Assembly: GCF_900116515.1 (NCBI RefSeq)
Contig: NZ_FPBA01000016.1
Span: 62,001 to 126,000, forward strand
From: Geodermatophilus amargosae
GTDB taxonomy: Bacteria; Actinomycetota; Actinomycetes; Mycobacteriales; Geodermatophilaceae
DNA length: 64,000 nucleotides
Direction: 5' to 3'
Shown here piece after piece: positions 56,290-64,000 of the stretch. The translations under genes were made by a program, and so were the position numbers. Every line of letters starts with the position of its first letter. Position 1 is the stretch's first letter. Under the pieces are notes generated by a model. It searched no databases and was not told the origin of the DNA. It saw nothing but the letters and a program-made list of their open reading frames with translations.

Positions 56290-57789
56290 GTGAGCGCTCC
56301 AGGCCCCGGAGAGGGCGTCCGGCACGTCTCCCTGCGCAGCGGCGTCTACGCCGACTCCGTCCGGTTGATGCAGGTCAGCCGCGACGTCGGCGCGCGCGAG
56401 GGGGTCACCGCGGTCCTCGTCGCGATGGCCACCCCGCTCAACGTCGACCTCGCCGCCGGGATGGGGTTCGCACCCGACGAGACGCCGTCGCCCGACCAGT
56501 TGCTCATCGCCGTCCGAGCCGTGGACGACGACGCGCTGGCCGCCGCGGTGACCGCCGTCGACGCGGCGCTCGCCGAGCGTGAGCGCTCCCGCGCCACCGC
56601 CGACGCCCAGCCCGCGCGCACCATCGCCGCCGGCCTCGACGAACTCGACCCGGGTTCCCCCGGGCTGGCCATCGTCAGCGTCCCCGGGCAGTACGCGGCG
56701 CTCGAGGCCGCCGACGCGATCGCCGCCGGTCGCAGCGTCCTGGTCTTCTCCGACGGCGTCCCGGTGGAGCAGGAGGTGGCGCTCAAGCGGGCCGCCCACG
56801 AGGCCGGCGTGCTGGTCATGGGCCCCGACTGCGGCACCGCGATCGTGTCGGGCGTCGCGCTCGGCTTCGCCAACGTCGTCCGCCCGGGCCCGGTCGGGGT
56901 GGTCGCGGCGTCGGGGACCGGCGCGCAGCAGGTGTCCTGCCTGCTCGACGCGGCCGGCGTCGGCGTCTCGCACGTCCTCGGCGTGGGCGGGCGCGACCTG
57001 TCCGAGGCCGTCGGCGGGCTGGCCACCCTCGACGCGCTGGCCGCGCTGGACGCCGACCCGGGCACCGAGCGGGTGCTCGTCGTCTCCAAGCCGCCGGCGC
57101 CGTCGGTGGCCGAGGCGGTCGCCCGGGCCGCCGCCGGCCTGTCCACCCCCGTCCGGTCGGCCGCGCTGAGCCCGGAGACGCCCGACCTCACCGCCGCCGT
57201 CGAGGCGCTGCTGGGCGACCTGGGGCTCGACGTCCCGGTCTGGCCCTCGCGTCCCGGGCCGGCCGAGGCTGCACTGCCCGGCGCCGTCCTCAAGGGCCTG
57301 TACTCCGGCGGCACCCTCGCCGACGAGGCGATGCTGCTGGCCGCCCCGGTGCTCGGGGACGTCCGCTCCAACACCCCGCTGCGTCCCGAGCTCGACCTCG
57401 GCACGGACCTGTCCGCCTCCGGGCACGTGGTGGTCGACTTCGGCGACGACGCCCTGACCGTGGGCCGCGCGCACCCGATGATCGACCCGACGCTGCGGCT
57501 GGAGGCGATCGCCCGGCTGGCGGCGAGCGGGGAGCCCGCGGTGCTGCTGCTCGACGTCGTCCTCGGCCACGGTGCCGACGCCGACCCCGCCGCCGCGCTG
57601 GCGCCCGCGCTCACCGCGGCCCGGGCGCAGGCGCAGCTGCCCGTCGTCGTCGCGCTGGTCGGCACCGAGGCCGACCCGCAGGGCTGGAGCCGGCAGGCCG
57701 ACGCCCTCGCTGCGGCCGGTGCCGCGGTCTTCGCCTCCAACGCCGCGGCCACGCGGTACGCCCTCGACCTGCTGGGAGCTGCGCGATGA
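56290..57789 (+). CDS. fdrA: FdrA family protein (succinyl-CoA-synthetase-like; oxamate carbamoyltransferase component)
   Basis: 499 residues from GTG 56290; the frame is open upstream but only this start has a promoter and matches the family N-terminus (HVSLRSGVYADSVRLMQVSR). Two succinyl-CoA-synthetase-like domains are visible, with the FdrA hallmark VLVMGPDCGTAIVSGVALGF, then VVAASGTGAQQVSCLLDAAG and GVGGRDLSEAVGGLAT. In E. coli the fdrA-ylbE-ylbF genes (allFGH) have been reported to encode oxamate carbamoyltransferase at the end of anaerobic purine/allantoin breakdown. The stop overlaps the next gene by ATGA. It is divergent from the permease and hydroxylase genes. Confidence 0.88.
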   Translation: MSAPGPGEGVRHVSLRSGVYADSVRLMQVSRDVGAREGVTAVLVAMATPLNVDLAAGMGFAPDETPSPDQLLIAVRAVDDDALAAAVTAVDAALAERERSRATADAQPARTIAAGLDELDPGSPGLAIVSVPGQYAALEAADAIAAGRSVLVFSDGVPVEQEVALKRAAHEAGVLVMGPDCGTAIVSGVALGFANVVRPGPVGVVAASGTGAQQVSCLLDAAGVGVSHVLGVGGRDLSEAVGGLATLDALAALDADPGTERVLVVSKPPAPSVAEAVARAAAGLSTPVRSAALSPETPDLTAAVEALLGDLGLDVPVWPSRPGPAEAALPGAVLKGLYSGGTLADEAMLLAAPVLGDVRSNTPLRPELDLGTDLSASGHVVVDFGDDALTVGRAHPMIDPTLRLEAIARLAASGEPAVLLLDVVLGHGADADPAAALAPALTAARAQAQLPVVVALVGTEADPQGWSRQADALAAAGAAVFASNAAATRYALDLLGAAR

Positions 57790-59201
57790 GCCTGGGTGGA
57801 CTGCTAGACGGGCCGCCGGCCGTCGTCGCGGCGGGGGTCGACGTCTTCTCCGGCGCGTTGCGCGCGCAGGGCGCGTCGGTGGCCGACGTCGACTGGCGGC
57901 CGCCGGCGATCGGCGACCCCGCCGACCTCGCCGCGCTGGCCCTCGACCCGCGCCGCGCCGCGGCCAACCGGACGGCGGTCGAGCGGGTGCTCGCCGCGGG
58001 CTCGGTGCTGACCGGCGTCCGGCCCGCCCGGGAGACGCTGGGCCTCGAGGGCCGGATCCTGCTGCACTCCGGCCCGCCGCTGACCTGGGAGGCGGCCTCG
58101 GGACCGATGCGGGGGGCGCTCATCGGCGCCTGCCTGTTCGAGGGCTGGGCGTCCACGGTCGAGGAGGCGGAGACACTCCTCGCCTCCGGCGGCGTGACGC
58201 TCGACCCCTGCCACCACCACTCCGCCGTCGGGCCGATGGCCGGGGTGACCAGCCCGTCGATGTGGACCTGGTGCCTGCAGGACCCGGTCAACGGCGGCCG
58301 GGCCTACTGCAACCTCAACGAGGGCCTGGGCAAGGTGCTGCGGATGGGCGCCTTCAACGAGGAGGTGCTCACCCGGCTGGCCTGGATGCGCGACGTCCTC
58401 GGCCCGCTGCTGTCCCGCGCCGTGCGCTCGATGGCCGAGCCGCTGGACGCCAAGGCGGTGCTCGCGCAGATGCTGCAGATGGGCGACGAGGGGCACAACC
58501 GCAACCGCGCCGGCTCGCTGATGACCCTGCGCGAGCTGTCGCCGGCGCTGGTCGCGCTCGACGCGCCCTCGGCCGACACCGCCGCCGCGCTGCGGTTCAT
58601 CGGCGGCAACGAGCACTTCTTCCTCAACCTCGGCATGCCGACGGCGAAGCTCGCGATGGACGCCGCCCGCGACGTCCCCGGCTCGACGCTGGTGACCGTC
58701 ATGGCACGCAACGGCACGGAGTTCGGCATCCAGACGGCGGGCACCGGCGACCGCTGGTTCACCGGCCCCGCCCAGACGCCGGTCGGCCTGTTCCTCGGCG
58801 ACTACGGCCCCGAGGACGCCAATCCCGACATCGGCGACTCGGCGATCATGGAGACCTACGGCGTCGGCGGCTTCTCGATGGCCGCCGCGCCCGCGATCGT
58901 GCGGTTCGTGGGCGGCAGCGTCCCCGACGCGCTGGCGACGACCGAGCGGATGTACCAGCTCACCCTCGCCGAGAACCCGGCGATGGCCATCCCGATCATG
59001 GGCTTCCGCGGTGCCCCGACCGGCATCGACGTCCTCGCCGTCGCCCGTACCGGGTGGCTGCCGCAGATCAACACCGGCATGGCCGGCCGGGTGGCCGGCA
59101 CCGGCCAGGTCGGCGCCGGGCTGGTGCAGCCGCCCCGGGAGTGCTTCGAGCAGGCGCTGGCGGCGCTCGCCCAGGAGGCCCGCGCCGCGACCGCGGCCTG
59201 A
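57786..59201 (+). CDS. DUF1116 (YlbE-like) protein, FdrA partner
   Basis: 471 residues from ATG 57786, coupled to fdrA. DUF1116 features are LLHSGPPLTWEAASGPMRGA, the histidine-rich VTLDPCHHHSAVGPMAGVTS, LNEGLGKVLRMGAFNEEVLT, DEGHNRNRAGSLMTLRELSP and MARNGTEFGIQTAGTGDRWF. This family nearly always adjoins FdrA and corresponds to the YlbE/AllG subunit. The third component known in E. coli (YlbF/AllH, DUF2877) is not present here, so either it is encoded elsewhere or this pair acts in a different reaction. Confidence 0.88.
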   Translation: MSLGGLLDGPPAVVAAGVDVFSGALRAQGASVADVDWRPPAIGDPADLAALALDPRRAAANRTAVERVLAAGSVLTGVRPARETLGLEGRILLHSGPPLTWEAASGPMRGALIGACLFEGWASTVEEAETLLASGGVTLDPCHHHSAVGPMAGVTSPSMWTWCLQDPVNGGRAYCNLNEGLGKVLRMGAFNEEVLTRLAWMRDVLGPLLSRAVRSMAEPLDAKAVLAQMLQMGDEGHNRNRAGSLMTLRELSPALVALDAPSADTAAALRFIGGNEHFFLNLGMPTAKLAMDAARDVPGSTLVTVMARNGTEFGIQTAGTGDRWFTGPAQTPVGLFLGDYGPEDANPDIGDSAIMETYGVGGFSMAAAPAIVRFVGGSVPDALATTERMYQLTLAENPAMAIPIMGFRGAPTGIDVLAVARTGWLPQINTGMAGRVAGTGQVGAGLVQPPRECFEQALAALAQEARAATAA

Positions 59202-59220
59202 GCCCGCCCCACCTCTTCCG

Positions 59221-59280
59221 GCGAGATCGGCGGTCTCGTACGCCCGGACGCCGTTCCGCGTACGAGACCGCCGATCTCGC
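59221..59280. repeat. perfect 23-bp inverted repeat
   Basis: Bases 59221-59243 are the exact reverse complement of 59258-59280, with a 14-nt loop. Located 19 nt after the DUF1116 stop, it could terminate that transcript, but its length and perfection, and its position against a truncated S4 tail, also suggest a mobile or dispersed repeat. Confidence 0.8.
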
Positions 59281-59281
59281 A

Positions 59282-59365
59282 CGCTCGCTGGAGCGCGCGC
59301 CCGCCCGCGAGGAGGTCCCGGTGGTGTGCGAGGAGCAGCTGGTCGTGGAGTACTACTCCCGCTGA
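59282..59365 (+). pseudogene. C-terminal remnant of ribosomal protein S4
   Basis: The frame from 59282 reads LERAPAREEVPVVCEEQLVV, then EYYSR and TGA. This is the usual ending of ribosomal protein S4 (Thermus S4 ends NEQLVIEFYSR). No other part of the gene is present: the inverted repeat at 59221-59280 lies directly upstream. It overlaps the CoA-transferase end on the opposite strand. Most likely a truncated duplicate or a 3' end carried in by recombination. Confidence 0.5.
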
Positions 59366-60018
59366 CCGAGCACCCCGACGTCGTCGGCGAAGGACAGCCG
59401 CGCGGCCGTGGCGCCCTGCAGGTCCTCGCGGGTCAGCCCGGCCACCATCTCGCGGACCACGAAGCCCTCCGGGGTGACGTCGATGACGGCCAGGTCGGTG
59501 TAGACGCGGTCGACCACGCCGGCGGCCGTGAGCGGGTAGCTGCAGCGCGGCACGAGCTTGGGCTCGCCGGCCTTCGTCGTGTGCGTCGTCATCACCAGCA
59601 CCCGCTCGGCGCCGACGGCGAGGTCCATCGCGCCGCCGACGGCCGGCGGGTGCGAGGCGTCGTCGGTGGCCCAGTTGGCGAGGTCGCCGTGCTCGGAGAC
59701 CTGGAAGGCGCCGAGCACGGTGAGGTCGACGTGGCCGCCGCGCATCATCAGGAACGCGTCGGTGTGGTGGAAGAACGCCCCGCCGGGCAGGAGGGTCACC
59801 GGCTGCTTGCCGGCGTTGATCAGCTCGGGGTCCTCCTCGCCCGGCGCCGGGGCCGGGCCCATCCCGAGGATGCCGTTCTCCGAGTGGTAGACGACCTCCT
59901 TGTCGGAGCCCACGCAGTCGGCGACCAGTGTCGGCAGCCCGATGCCGAGGTTGACGTAGGCGCCGTCGGGGATGTCCCGGGCGATCCGCCGGGCGACGTC
60001 CCGCAGGTCCAGCCTCAT
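59353..60018 (-). CDS. 3-oxoacid CoA-transferase subunit B
   Basis: 221 residues from ATG 60018, overlapping subunit A by ATGA. Family blocks are DGAYVNLGIGLPTLVADCVG, the catalytic glutamate in VYHSENGILGMGP, GGAFFHHTDAFLMMRGGHVD, DLANWATDDASHPPAVGGAM and MTTHTTKAGEPKLVPRCSYP. With subunit A it transfers CoA between succinyl-CoA and a 3-oxoacid such as acetoacetate or 3-oxoadipate. The context does not distinguish these. The stop lies in the S4 remnant on the other strand. Confidence 0.93.
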   Translation of the reverse strand: MRLDLRDVARRIARDIPDGAYVNLGIGLPTLVADCVGSDKEVVYHSENGILGMGPAPAPGEEDPELINAGKQPVTLLPGGAFFHHTDAFLMMRGGHVDLTVLGAFQVSEHGDLANWATDDASHPPAVGGAMDLAVGAERVLVMTTHTTKAGEPKLVPRCSYPLTAAGVVDRVYTDLAVIDVTPEGFVVREMVAGLTREDLQGATAARLSFADDVGVLGQRE

Positions 60019-60683
60019 GCCGCCTCCACCCGCACCACGCGGTCGACGAAGATCCCCGGCGTCACGATCGCCTCGGGGTCCAGCTCGCCCAGCTCCGCGA
60101 ACTCGTCCACCTGGACGACGGTCAGCGCGGCCGCGGCCGCCATCGTCGGGCCGAAGTTCCGAGCGGCGGTGCGGTAGACGAGGTTGCCCCAGCGGTCGGC
60201 ACGCGCCGCCTTGACCAGGGCGACGTCGCCGGGCAGGGGTTCCTCGAACACGTGCCGGCGCCCGTCGATCACCCGCACCTCCTTGCCCTCGGCGAGCCGG
60301 GTGTCCGCGCCGGTCGGCGTGAAGAACCCGCCGAGGCCAGCGGCCGCGGCCCGCATCCGCTCGCTCAGCGTGCCCTGGGGGACCAGTTCCAGCTCCACCT
60401 CGCCGGCGCGCCAGCGCTCCTCGAACCAGATCGAGCCCGCCGAGCGCGGGTACGAGCAGACGATCTTGCGCACCCGGCGCTCGCGCAGCAGCGCGGCGAC
60501 GTCGGTCTCGCCGGACCCGGCGTTGTTGGTGACGATGGTGAGGTCGGTGGCGCGGCGGTCCAGCAGCGCGTGCACCAGCTCCACCGGGACGCCGGAGGCG
60601 CCGAACCCGCCGACCAGCACGGTCGCGCCGTCCTCGATGCCCTCGACGGCGTCGGCCAGGGAGCCGACCCTCTTGTCGATCAC
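60015..60683 (-). CDS. 3-oxoacid CoA-transferase subunit A
   Basis: 222 residues from GTG 60683 behind GGAGGGACAC. The CoA-binding pattern is GATVLVGGFGASGVPVELVH, followed by IVTNNAGSGETDVAALLRER, ELELVPQGTLSERMRAAAAG, GGFFTPTGADTRLAEGKEVR and GDVALVKAARADRWGNLVYR. It forms a heterodimer or heterotetramer with subunit B encoded next. It is divergent from the hypothetical gene at 60757, with a 73-nt gap. Confidence 0.93.
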   Translation of the reverse strand: MIDKRVGSLADAVEGIEDGATVLVGGFGASGVPVELVHALLDRRATDLTIVTNNAGSGETDVAALLRERRVRKIVCSYPRSAGSIWFEERWRAGEVELELVPQGTLSERMRAAAAGLGGFFTPTGADTRLAEGKEVRVIDGRRHVFEEPLPGDVALVKAARADRWGNLVYRTAARNFGPTMAAAAALTVVQVDEFAELGELDPEAIVTPGIFVDRVVRVEAA

Positions 60684-60756
60684 GTGTCCCTCCGATCGGT
60701 CGGCCTGACGCTAACCGGGTGGCGGGCACGCGGCTCGACGCGCCAGGCTGCCGCCC

Positions 60757-61362
60757 GTGTGGCACACCGGATCCGACGGCGAGGACGGACCCGACGAGGA
60801 GTTCCTGCGTCGGATGGGCCCGCCGGACAACGAGGTCCCGGTGGCCCTGCCGTGGAGCACGGTGCTGGCCCGCACCGGGGACGTCGCCGTCGCCCTCCTC
60901 GGCATCCAGGTCTACTCGACCGGGCTGGCCGTGTCCCTGGCGGTGCGGGTGCGCGACCGCCTCTCCCCGTCCTCCGCGCTGTCGGAGCTCGTCTTCGGGC
61001 GCGAGGGCTCCGGGCTGCTGCTCGGCGTCGGGTTCGCCGACGGCCGGCGGGTGGCCAGCGGCGGCGTGCCGCGCAATGACCCCGGCCTCGTGTGGCAGCC
61101 CGGCAGCGGGTCCGGCGGGAACCGCTCGGTCGACCAGACCTGGTGGCTGTCCCCGCTGCCGCCGGCGGGGCCGCTGACCTTCGTGGTCCGCTGCGCCGAG
61201 CTCGGCATCGAGGAGACCGCCACCGAGGTGGACGGCGCGGCGGTCCGTGCGGCCGCAGCCGGCGTGGTCGAGCTGTGGCCCTGGGCGCCGCCCTCGCCGT
61301 GGGAGGAGGAGCCCCCGCGCCCGCCGGACCTCCCGCCGGGGTCGTGGTTCGCGGGACCGTGA
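60757..61362 (+). CDS. conserved hypothetical protein, unknown function
   Basis: 201 residues from GTG 60757. I do not recognise a named family. Visible features are an acidic N-terminus (DGEDGPDEEFLRRMGPPDNE), a central beta-rich region (VAVALLGIQVYSTGLAVSLA, LLLGVGFADGRRVASGG), VDQTWWLSPLPPAGPLTFVV and a proline/tryptophan-rich end. There is no signal peptide or membrane helix. CAGGCT lies 7 nt before the GTG as a weak leaderless box. It overlaps kptA by GTGA, so the two are cotranslated and could share a function. Confidence 0.65.
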   Translation: MWHTGSDGEDGPDEEFLRRMGPPDNEVPVALPWSTVLARTGDVAVALLGIQVYSTGLAVSLAVRVRDRLSPSSALSELVFGREGSGLLLGVGFADGRRVASGGVPRNDPGLVWQPGSGSGGNRSVDQTWWLSPLPPAGPLTFVVRCAELGIEETATEVDGAAVRAAAAGVVELWPWAPPSPWEEEPPRPPDLPPGSWFAGP

Positions 61363-61910
61363 GGCGCGACGACGTCGTCCGGGTCAGCAAGCGGCTGTCC
61401 CACGTCCTCCGGCACCGGCCCGACAGCATCGGCGTGACGCTCGACGAGGCCGGCTGGGTCGACGCCGGTGTGCTGCTCGACGCCCTCGCCGCGCACGGGC
61501 TGCCGCTGACCCGGGAGGACCTCGACCGCGTCGTCGCCGGCAACGACAAGAGGCGCTTCGCCTACGACGACGGCGGCACCCGCATCCGCGCCAGCCAGGG
61601 GCACAGCGTGCCGGTGGCGCTCGGGTACGCCCCCGAGCCGCCGCCGGCCGTCCTCTTCCACGGCACGCCGGTGCGCACCCTGCCGGCCGTCCTCGCCGAG
61701 GGGCTGCGGCCCGGGCGCCGGCACGCGGTGCACCTGAGCCCCGACGAGGCGACCGCCCGGACGGTGGGGGAGCGCCGCGGGCGGGCCGCGGTCCTGCGGG
61801 TCGACGCCGCGGGCCTCGCCGCCACCGGGGCGGTCTTCACCCGGTCGGCCAACGGCGTGTGGCTGGTCGACGCCGTGCCGCCGGCCTTCCTCACCGTCCT
61901 GGACGGCTAG
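61359..61910 (+). CDS. kptA: RNA 2'-phosphotransferase (KptA/Tpt1 family)
   Basis: 183 residues from GTG 61359, coupled to the preceding gene. Tpt1 features are VSKRLSHVLRHRPDSIGVTL, DEAGWVDAGVLLDALAAHG, the NAD-binding arginine/histidine motifs RIRASQGHSVPVAL, VLFHGTPVRTLPAVLAEGL and HAVHLSPDEATARTVGERRG. In eukaryotes Tpt1 removes the 2'-phosphate left by tRNA splicing using NAD+; in bacteria the family's natural substrate is unclear and ADP-ribosylation of RNA or DNA phosphate ends has been described for members. Its TAG stop lies in the CTAG that abuts the IS element. Confidence 0.92.
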   Translation: MRRDDVVRVSKRLSHVLRHRPDSIGVTLDEAGWVDAGVLLDALAAHGLPLTREDLDRVVAGNDKRRFAYDDGGTRIRASQGHSVPVALGYAPEPPPAVLFHGTPVRTLPAVLAEGLRPGRRHAVHLSPDEATARTVGERRGRAAVLRVDAAGLAATGAVFTRSANGVWLVDAVPPAFLTVLDG

Positions 61911-62897
61911 ACGAGTAAGTCCGAACCCGGTCAGTGGTCGTAGGCGATCAGGGATCGGGTGACCGGTTGGCCGGTGGCGCGGTTGTGCCAGATCGCGGCG
62001 GTCAACGCCAACAGGCGTTGGGCGATGCGCGTGGTCACGCCGGCGAGGCTGCGGCCGCCGTGCAGTTCCAGGTCGAGTTGGCCTTTGAGGGTGTCGTAGA
62101 ACGACTCGATCAGCTGCCGGATCGGGGCCAGCAGCGCCTGGCCGGGCCGGGGCGTGCGGTTGCGATAGGAGGGCCGCAGCAGCTCCGCGCCCCGGGCGTG
62201 CAGATAGTCGTCGAGCTCCGCGGAGACGTAGCCCGTGTCGGCGATCAGCAGCAGGCCGGAGCGCTCGGCGAGCAGGTCGGCGTCGGCATCCAGCACGCAC
62301 ATGAGCACCTGGCGTTCATCGAGTTTGGGGTCGGCCAGCGCCCAGCTGACCGGCAGCCCGGCCGGGGTGCAGATCAGGTGCAGCCGCAGCCCCCAGAACC
62401 AGCGGGAATGCGACGGGCAGTAGCTGTAGCCGGCGATGCCGGCCAGGTCCGACCGCAGGACGGTGGGGCGGGAGCGGGCGCATTCCACCGGGGTGGAGTC
62501 GACCAGCCAGACCGGATCGGTCCACAGGTCGGTGTCGGTCGCCAGGACCCGGATGAGGCGCTTGAGCAGCGGTAACGCCGCGCGCAGCCGCTTGTTGTAG
62601 CCGGATTGGCCGGGCAGATAGGGAAAGGCTCCGGGCAGCGCGGCGGGCACCAGCCGCAGCCAGCGGGCCTCGGAGTGGATTCCGAGCAGGACTTGGGCCA
62701 CGGCGAGGGTCAGCAGCTCGGAGTCGGTCAGCCGCGGTGGGCGCTCGGCGCGCACGCGAGAGGCCAGATGGTCGTCGATGCGGACGTAGAGTGCGGTCAG
62801 GAGGGTGTTGAGGTCGGTCGTCACAACCCGAGCCTGAACACCCTCCGCCCGCGCCTACAGCGCCCTTCGACCCTCCAGGTCGATAGGACTTACTTGT
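61911..62897. mobile_element. IS982-family insertion sequence, 987 bp
   Basis: Ends are ACGAGTAAGTCC (61911-61922) and the complement of ACAAGTAAGTCC (62886-62897), differing at one position. Both ends are flanked by CTAG (61907-61910 and 62898-62901), the likely target duplication; because CTAG is palindromic the exact edge could shift by a few bases. The element carries one transposase gene and is somewhat less GC-rich than its surroundings. Confidence 0.85.
61931..62824 (-). CDS. IS982-family DDE transposase
   Basis: 297 residues. The DDE triad is visible: first aspartate in DPVWLVDSTPVECARSRPTV, second in RSGLLLIADTGYVSAELDD, and glutamate in RQLIESFYDTLKGQLDLELH. RLTDSELLTLAVAQVLLGIH near the N-terminus and the C-terminal AQRLLALTAAIWHNRATGQP are typical of IS982-type enzymes. 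The frame is complete with no visible stops or shifts, so the element may be active. It is transcribed toward kptA. Confidence 0.92.
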   Translation of the reverse strand: MTTDLNTLLTALYVRIDDHLASRVRAERPPRLTDSELLTLAVAQVLLGIHSEARWLRLVPAALPGAFPYLPGQSGYNKRLRAALPLLKRLIRVLATDTDLWTDPVWLVDSTPVECARSRPTVLRSDLAGIAGYSYCPSHSRWFWGLRLHLICTPAGLPVSWALADPKLDERQVLMCVLDADADLLAERSGLLLIADTGYVSAELDDYLHARGAELLRPSYRNRTPRPGQALLAPIRQLIESFYDTLKGQLDLELHGGRSLAGVTTRIAQRLLALTAAIWHNRATGQPVTRSLIAYDH

Positions 62898-63994
62898 CTA
62901 GGTGCTGACGGCTGGGTCCCGACGGCTGGTCCCGGCGGCTGGGCGGGCACGCGGACGGCGAGCAGTGCGACGTCGTCGTGCGGGGCGGCGCCGGTGACCG
63001 CGCCGAGCAGGCCGTCGCAGAGGTCGCCGAGCGACGTCCCGGCCCGCGCCGCGAGCTCGTCGAGGAGCCGGGCCGTGCCCTGGTCGAGCGTGCCGTCCCG
63101 CCGCTCGACGAGGCCGTCGGTGTAGAGCAGCAGCGTGTCCCCGGGGCGCAGCGCCAGCTCCGCGTCGGTACGCGGAGCCCCGGGCGCCACGCCGACCAGC
63201 CGCTCCGGGGAGCGCTCGAGCAGCCGGGCGGACCCGTCCGCGCCGACCAGCGCCGGCGGCGGGTGGCCGGCGTTGGACCAGCACAGCCTCGCACCCTCCC
63301 GGGTGGGGGTCACGGTGGCCACGACGACGGTCGCGAGCGTCGGCGCCGACGGGTGGGCCATGACGCGGTCGAGGGCGGTGAGCACCTGCGCGGGCGAGGT
63401 CACGCCGACGGCCACCGCCCGCAGCATCCCGCGGATCTCGGCCATCGCGGCGGCCGCCTGCGGGTCGTGGCCGGCGACGTCGCCGATCACGAGCACGGTG
63501 GCGCCGTCCTGGGCCGGGAAGGCGTCGTACCAGTCGCCGCCGACCCGGGTCCCGCGGACGGCGGGCAGGTAGCGGGCCGCCGACTGCAGGTGCGGGACGA
63601 TCGGCGGCGGGCCGAGCAGGTGCCGCTGCAGCGTCTCGCCGAGCGCCAGGGACGCCCGCACGGACGCCGCCTCGGCGCTCACCCGGGTCAGCTCGGCCTC
63701 GCGGCGCAGCCGCAGGGCACAGACGCCGACGGCCACCGCGCCGGCGACGGCGACCGCGGCCAGCCGCACCGCCTGGGCGGGCAGCGCCTCGTCGGTGTAC
63801 TGGCGGTCGTAGACGCCCAGCACGGCCGCGGCCAGCAGCGCCACGACCCCGTAGGCAGCGGTCGCCCGCCGCCCGGCGAGGGGCGCGGCCACCAGCGGGG
63901 AGACGGCGACCAGCCCCAGGACCACCTGCTCGCGCCCGAGGGCGAGGTCGAGGACGACCGGGACGAGGAGGAACAGCAGGGGCAGCCCGTGCAC
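62855..63994 (-). CDS. SpoIIE-type PP2C phosphatase with membrane N-terminus; C-terminus altered by the IS
   Basis: 379 residues if begun at GTG 63994, near the window edge; the real start may lie outside. About five hydrophobic helices (LLFLLVPVVLDLALG, VVLGLVAVSPLVAAPLAG, AVRLAAVAVAGAVAVGVCAL) are followed by a short coiled-coil and a PP2C/SpoIIE domain: LQRHLLGPPPIVPHLQSAAR, VGGDWYDAFPAQDGATVLVI, GDVAGHDPQAAAAMAEIRGM, WSNAGHPPPALV, LLLYTDGLVERRDGTLDQG and PHDDVALLAVRVP, with metal aspartates intact. Such enzymes dephosphorylate anti-sigma-factor antagonists. The last 14 or so residues (RQVSPIDLEGRRAL) are encoded by the IS, and its stop (62855-62857) lies inside the element. Confidence 0.85.
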   Translation of the reverse strand: MHGLPLLFLLVPVVLDLALGREQVVLGLVAVSPLVAAPLAGRRATAAYGVVALLAAAVLGVYDRQYTDEALPAQAVRLAAVAVAGAVAVGVCALRLRREAELTRVSAEAASVRASLALGETLQRHLLGPPPIVPHLQSAARYLPAVRGTRVGGDWYDAFPAQDGATVLVIGDVAGHDPQAAAAMAEIRGMLRAVAVGVTSPAQVLTALDRVMAHPSAPTLATVVVATVTPTREGARLCWSNAGHPPPALVGADGSARLLERSPERLVGVAPGAPRTDAELALRPGDTLLLYTDGLVERRDGTLDQGTARLLDELAARAGTSLGDLCDGLLGAVTGAAPHDDVALLAVRVPAQPPGPAVGTQPSAPRQVSPIDLEGRRAL

Positions 63995-64000
63995 CCGGAT

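Overview
The window is very GC-rich DNA with the gene style of an actinobacterium. Intergenic gaps are short and 4-nt ATGA/GTGA overlaps are frequent. Many genes look leaderless, with a TANNNT box 6-8 nt before the start codon. There is a c-di-AMP riboswitch before a secreted cell-wall lytic enzyme and a surface protein ending in an LAxTG sortase signal. The family Geodermatophilaceae (Blastococcus/Modestobacter/Geodermatophilus-like) is my best guess. That is inference from overall style, not from a marker gene. No rRNA, tRNA or CRISPR array was seen.

Layout. 1-7.0 kb: NUDIX start, DUF1992, two SnoaL-like proteins and a membrane protein divergent from an MmyB-type regulator, then a hydantoinase/oxoprolinase pair. 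7.1-12.4 kb: a 1.7-kb-residue repetitive surface protein. 12.5-25 kb: two PAS-GGDEF proteins, a GAF-EAL protein, MarR plus ABC exporter, an AlkZ-like protein, SDR, GNAT, RibD-like and thioesterase genes, and a two-component system divergent from an ABC transporter. 25-31 kb: acyl-CoA dehydrogenase, MaoC-like hydratase, old yellow enzyme, and a riboswitch-controlled transglycosylase.

31.2-45.9 kb is one tightly packed minus-strand operon for an aromatic (type II) polyketide, probably a pigment. It encodes KSalpha, CLF, ACP, aromatase/cyclase, three TcmI-type cyclase domains, cupin, P450, a large FAD monooxygenase, a VOC protein and its own acetyl-CoA carboxylase (AccDA fusion, BCCP, biotin carboxylase). 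Several parts are odd. The biotin carboxylase frame runs without a stop into the ACP. The acyltransferase has lost its serine nucleophile. The FAD monooxygenase carries three N-terminal alpha/beta-barrel domains. Two LuxR-type regulators with degenerate receiver domains sit divergently at the operon head (46.3-48.1 kb). This locus is the most unusual system in the window.

48.6-64 kb: a secreted beta-helix protein; a molybdenum hydroxylase trio with CoxG-like protein and NCS2 nucleobase permease, divergent from FdrA plus DUF1116 (together suggesting nucleobase or oxamate catabolism); a 3-oxoacid CoA-transferase; a hypothetical gene overlapping kptA; an IS982-type element landed exactly between kptA and a SpoIIE-type phosphatase; and that phosphatase. 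Two short coding remnants (an alpha/beta-hydrolase tail near 26.6 kb and a ribosomal protein S4 tail near 59.3 kb) point to past rearrangements.
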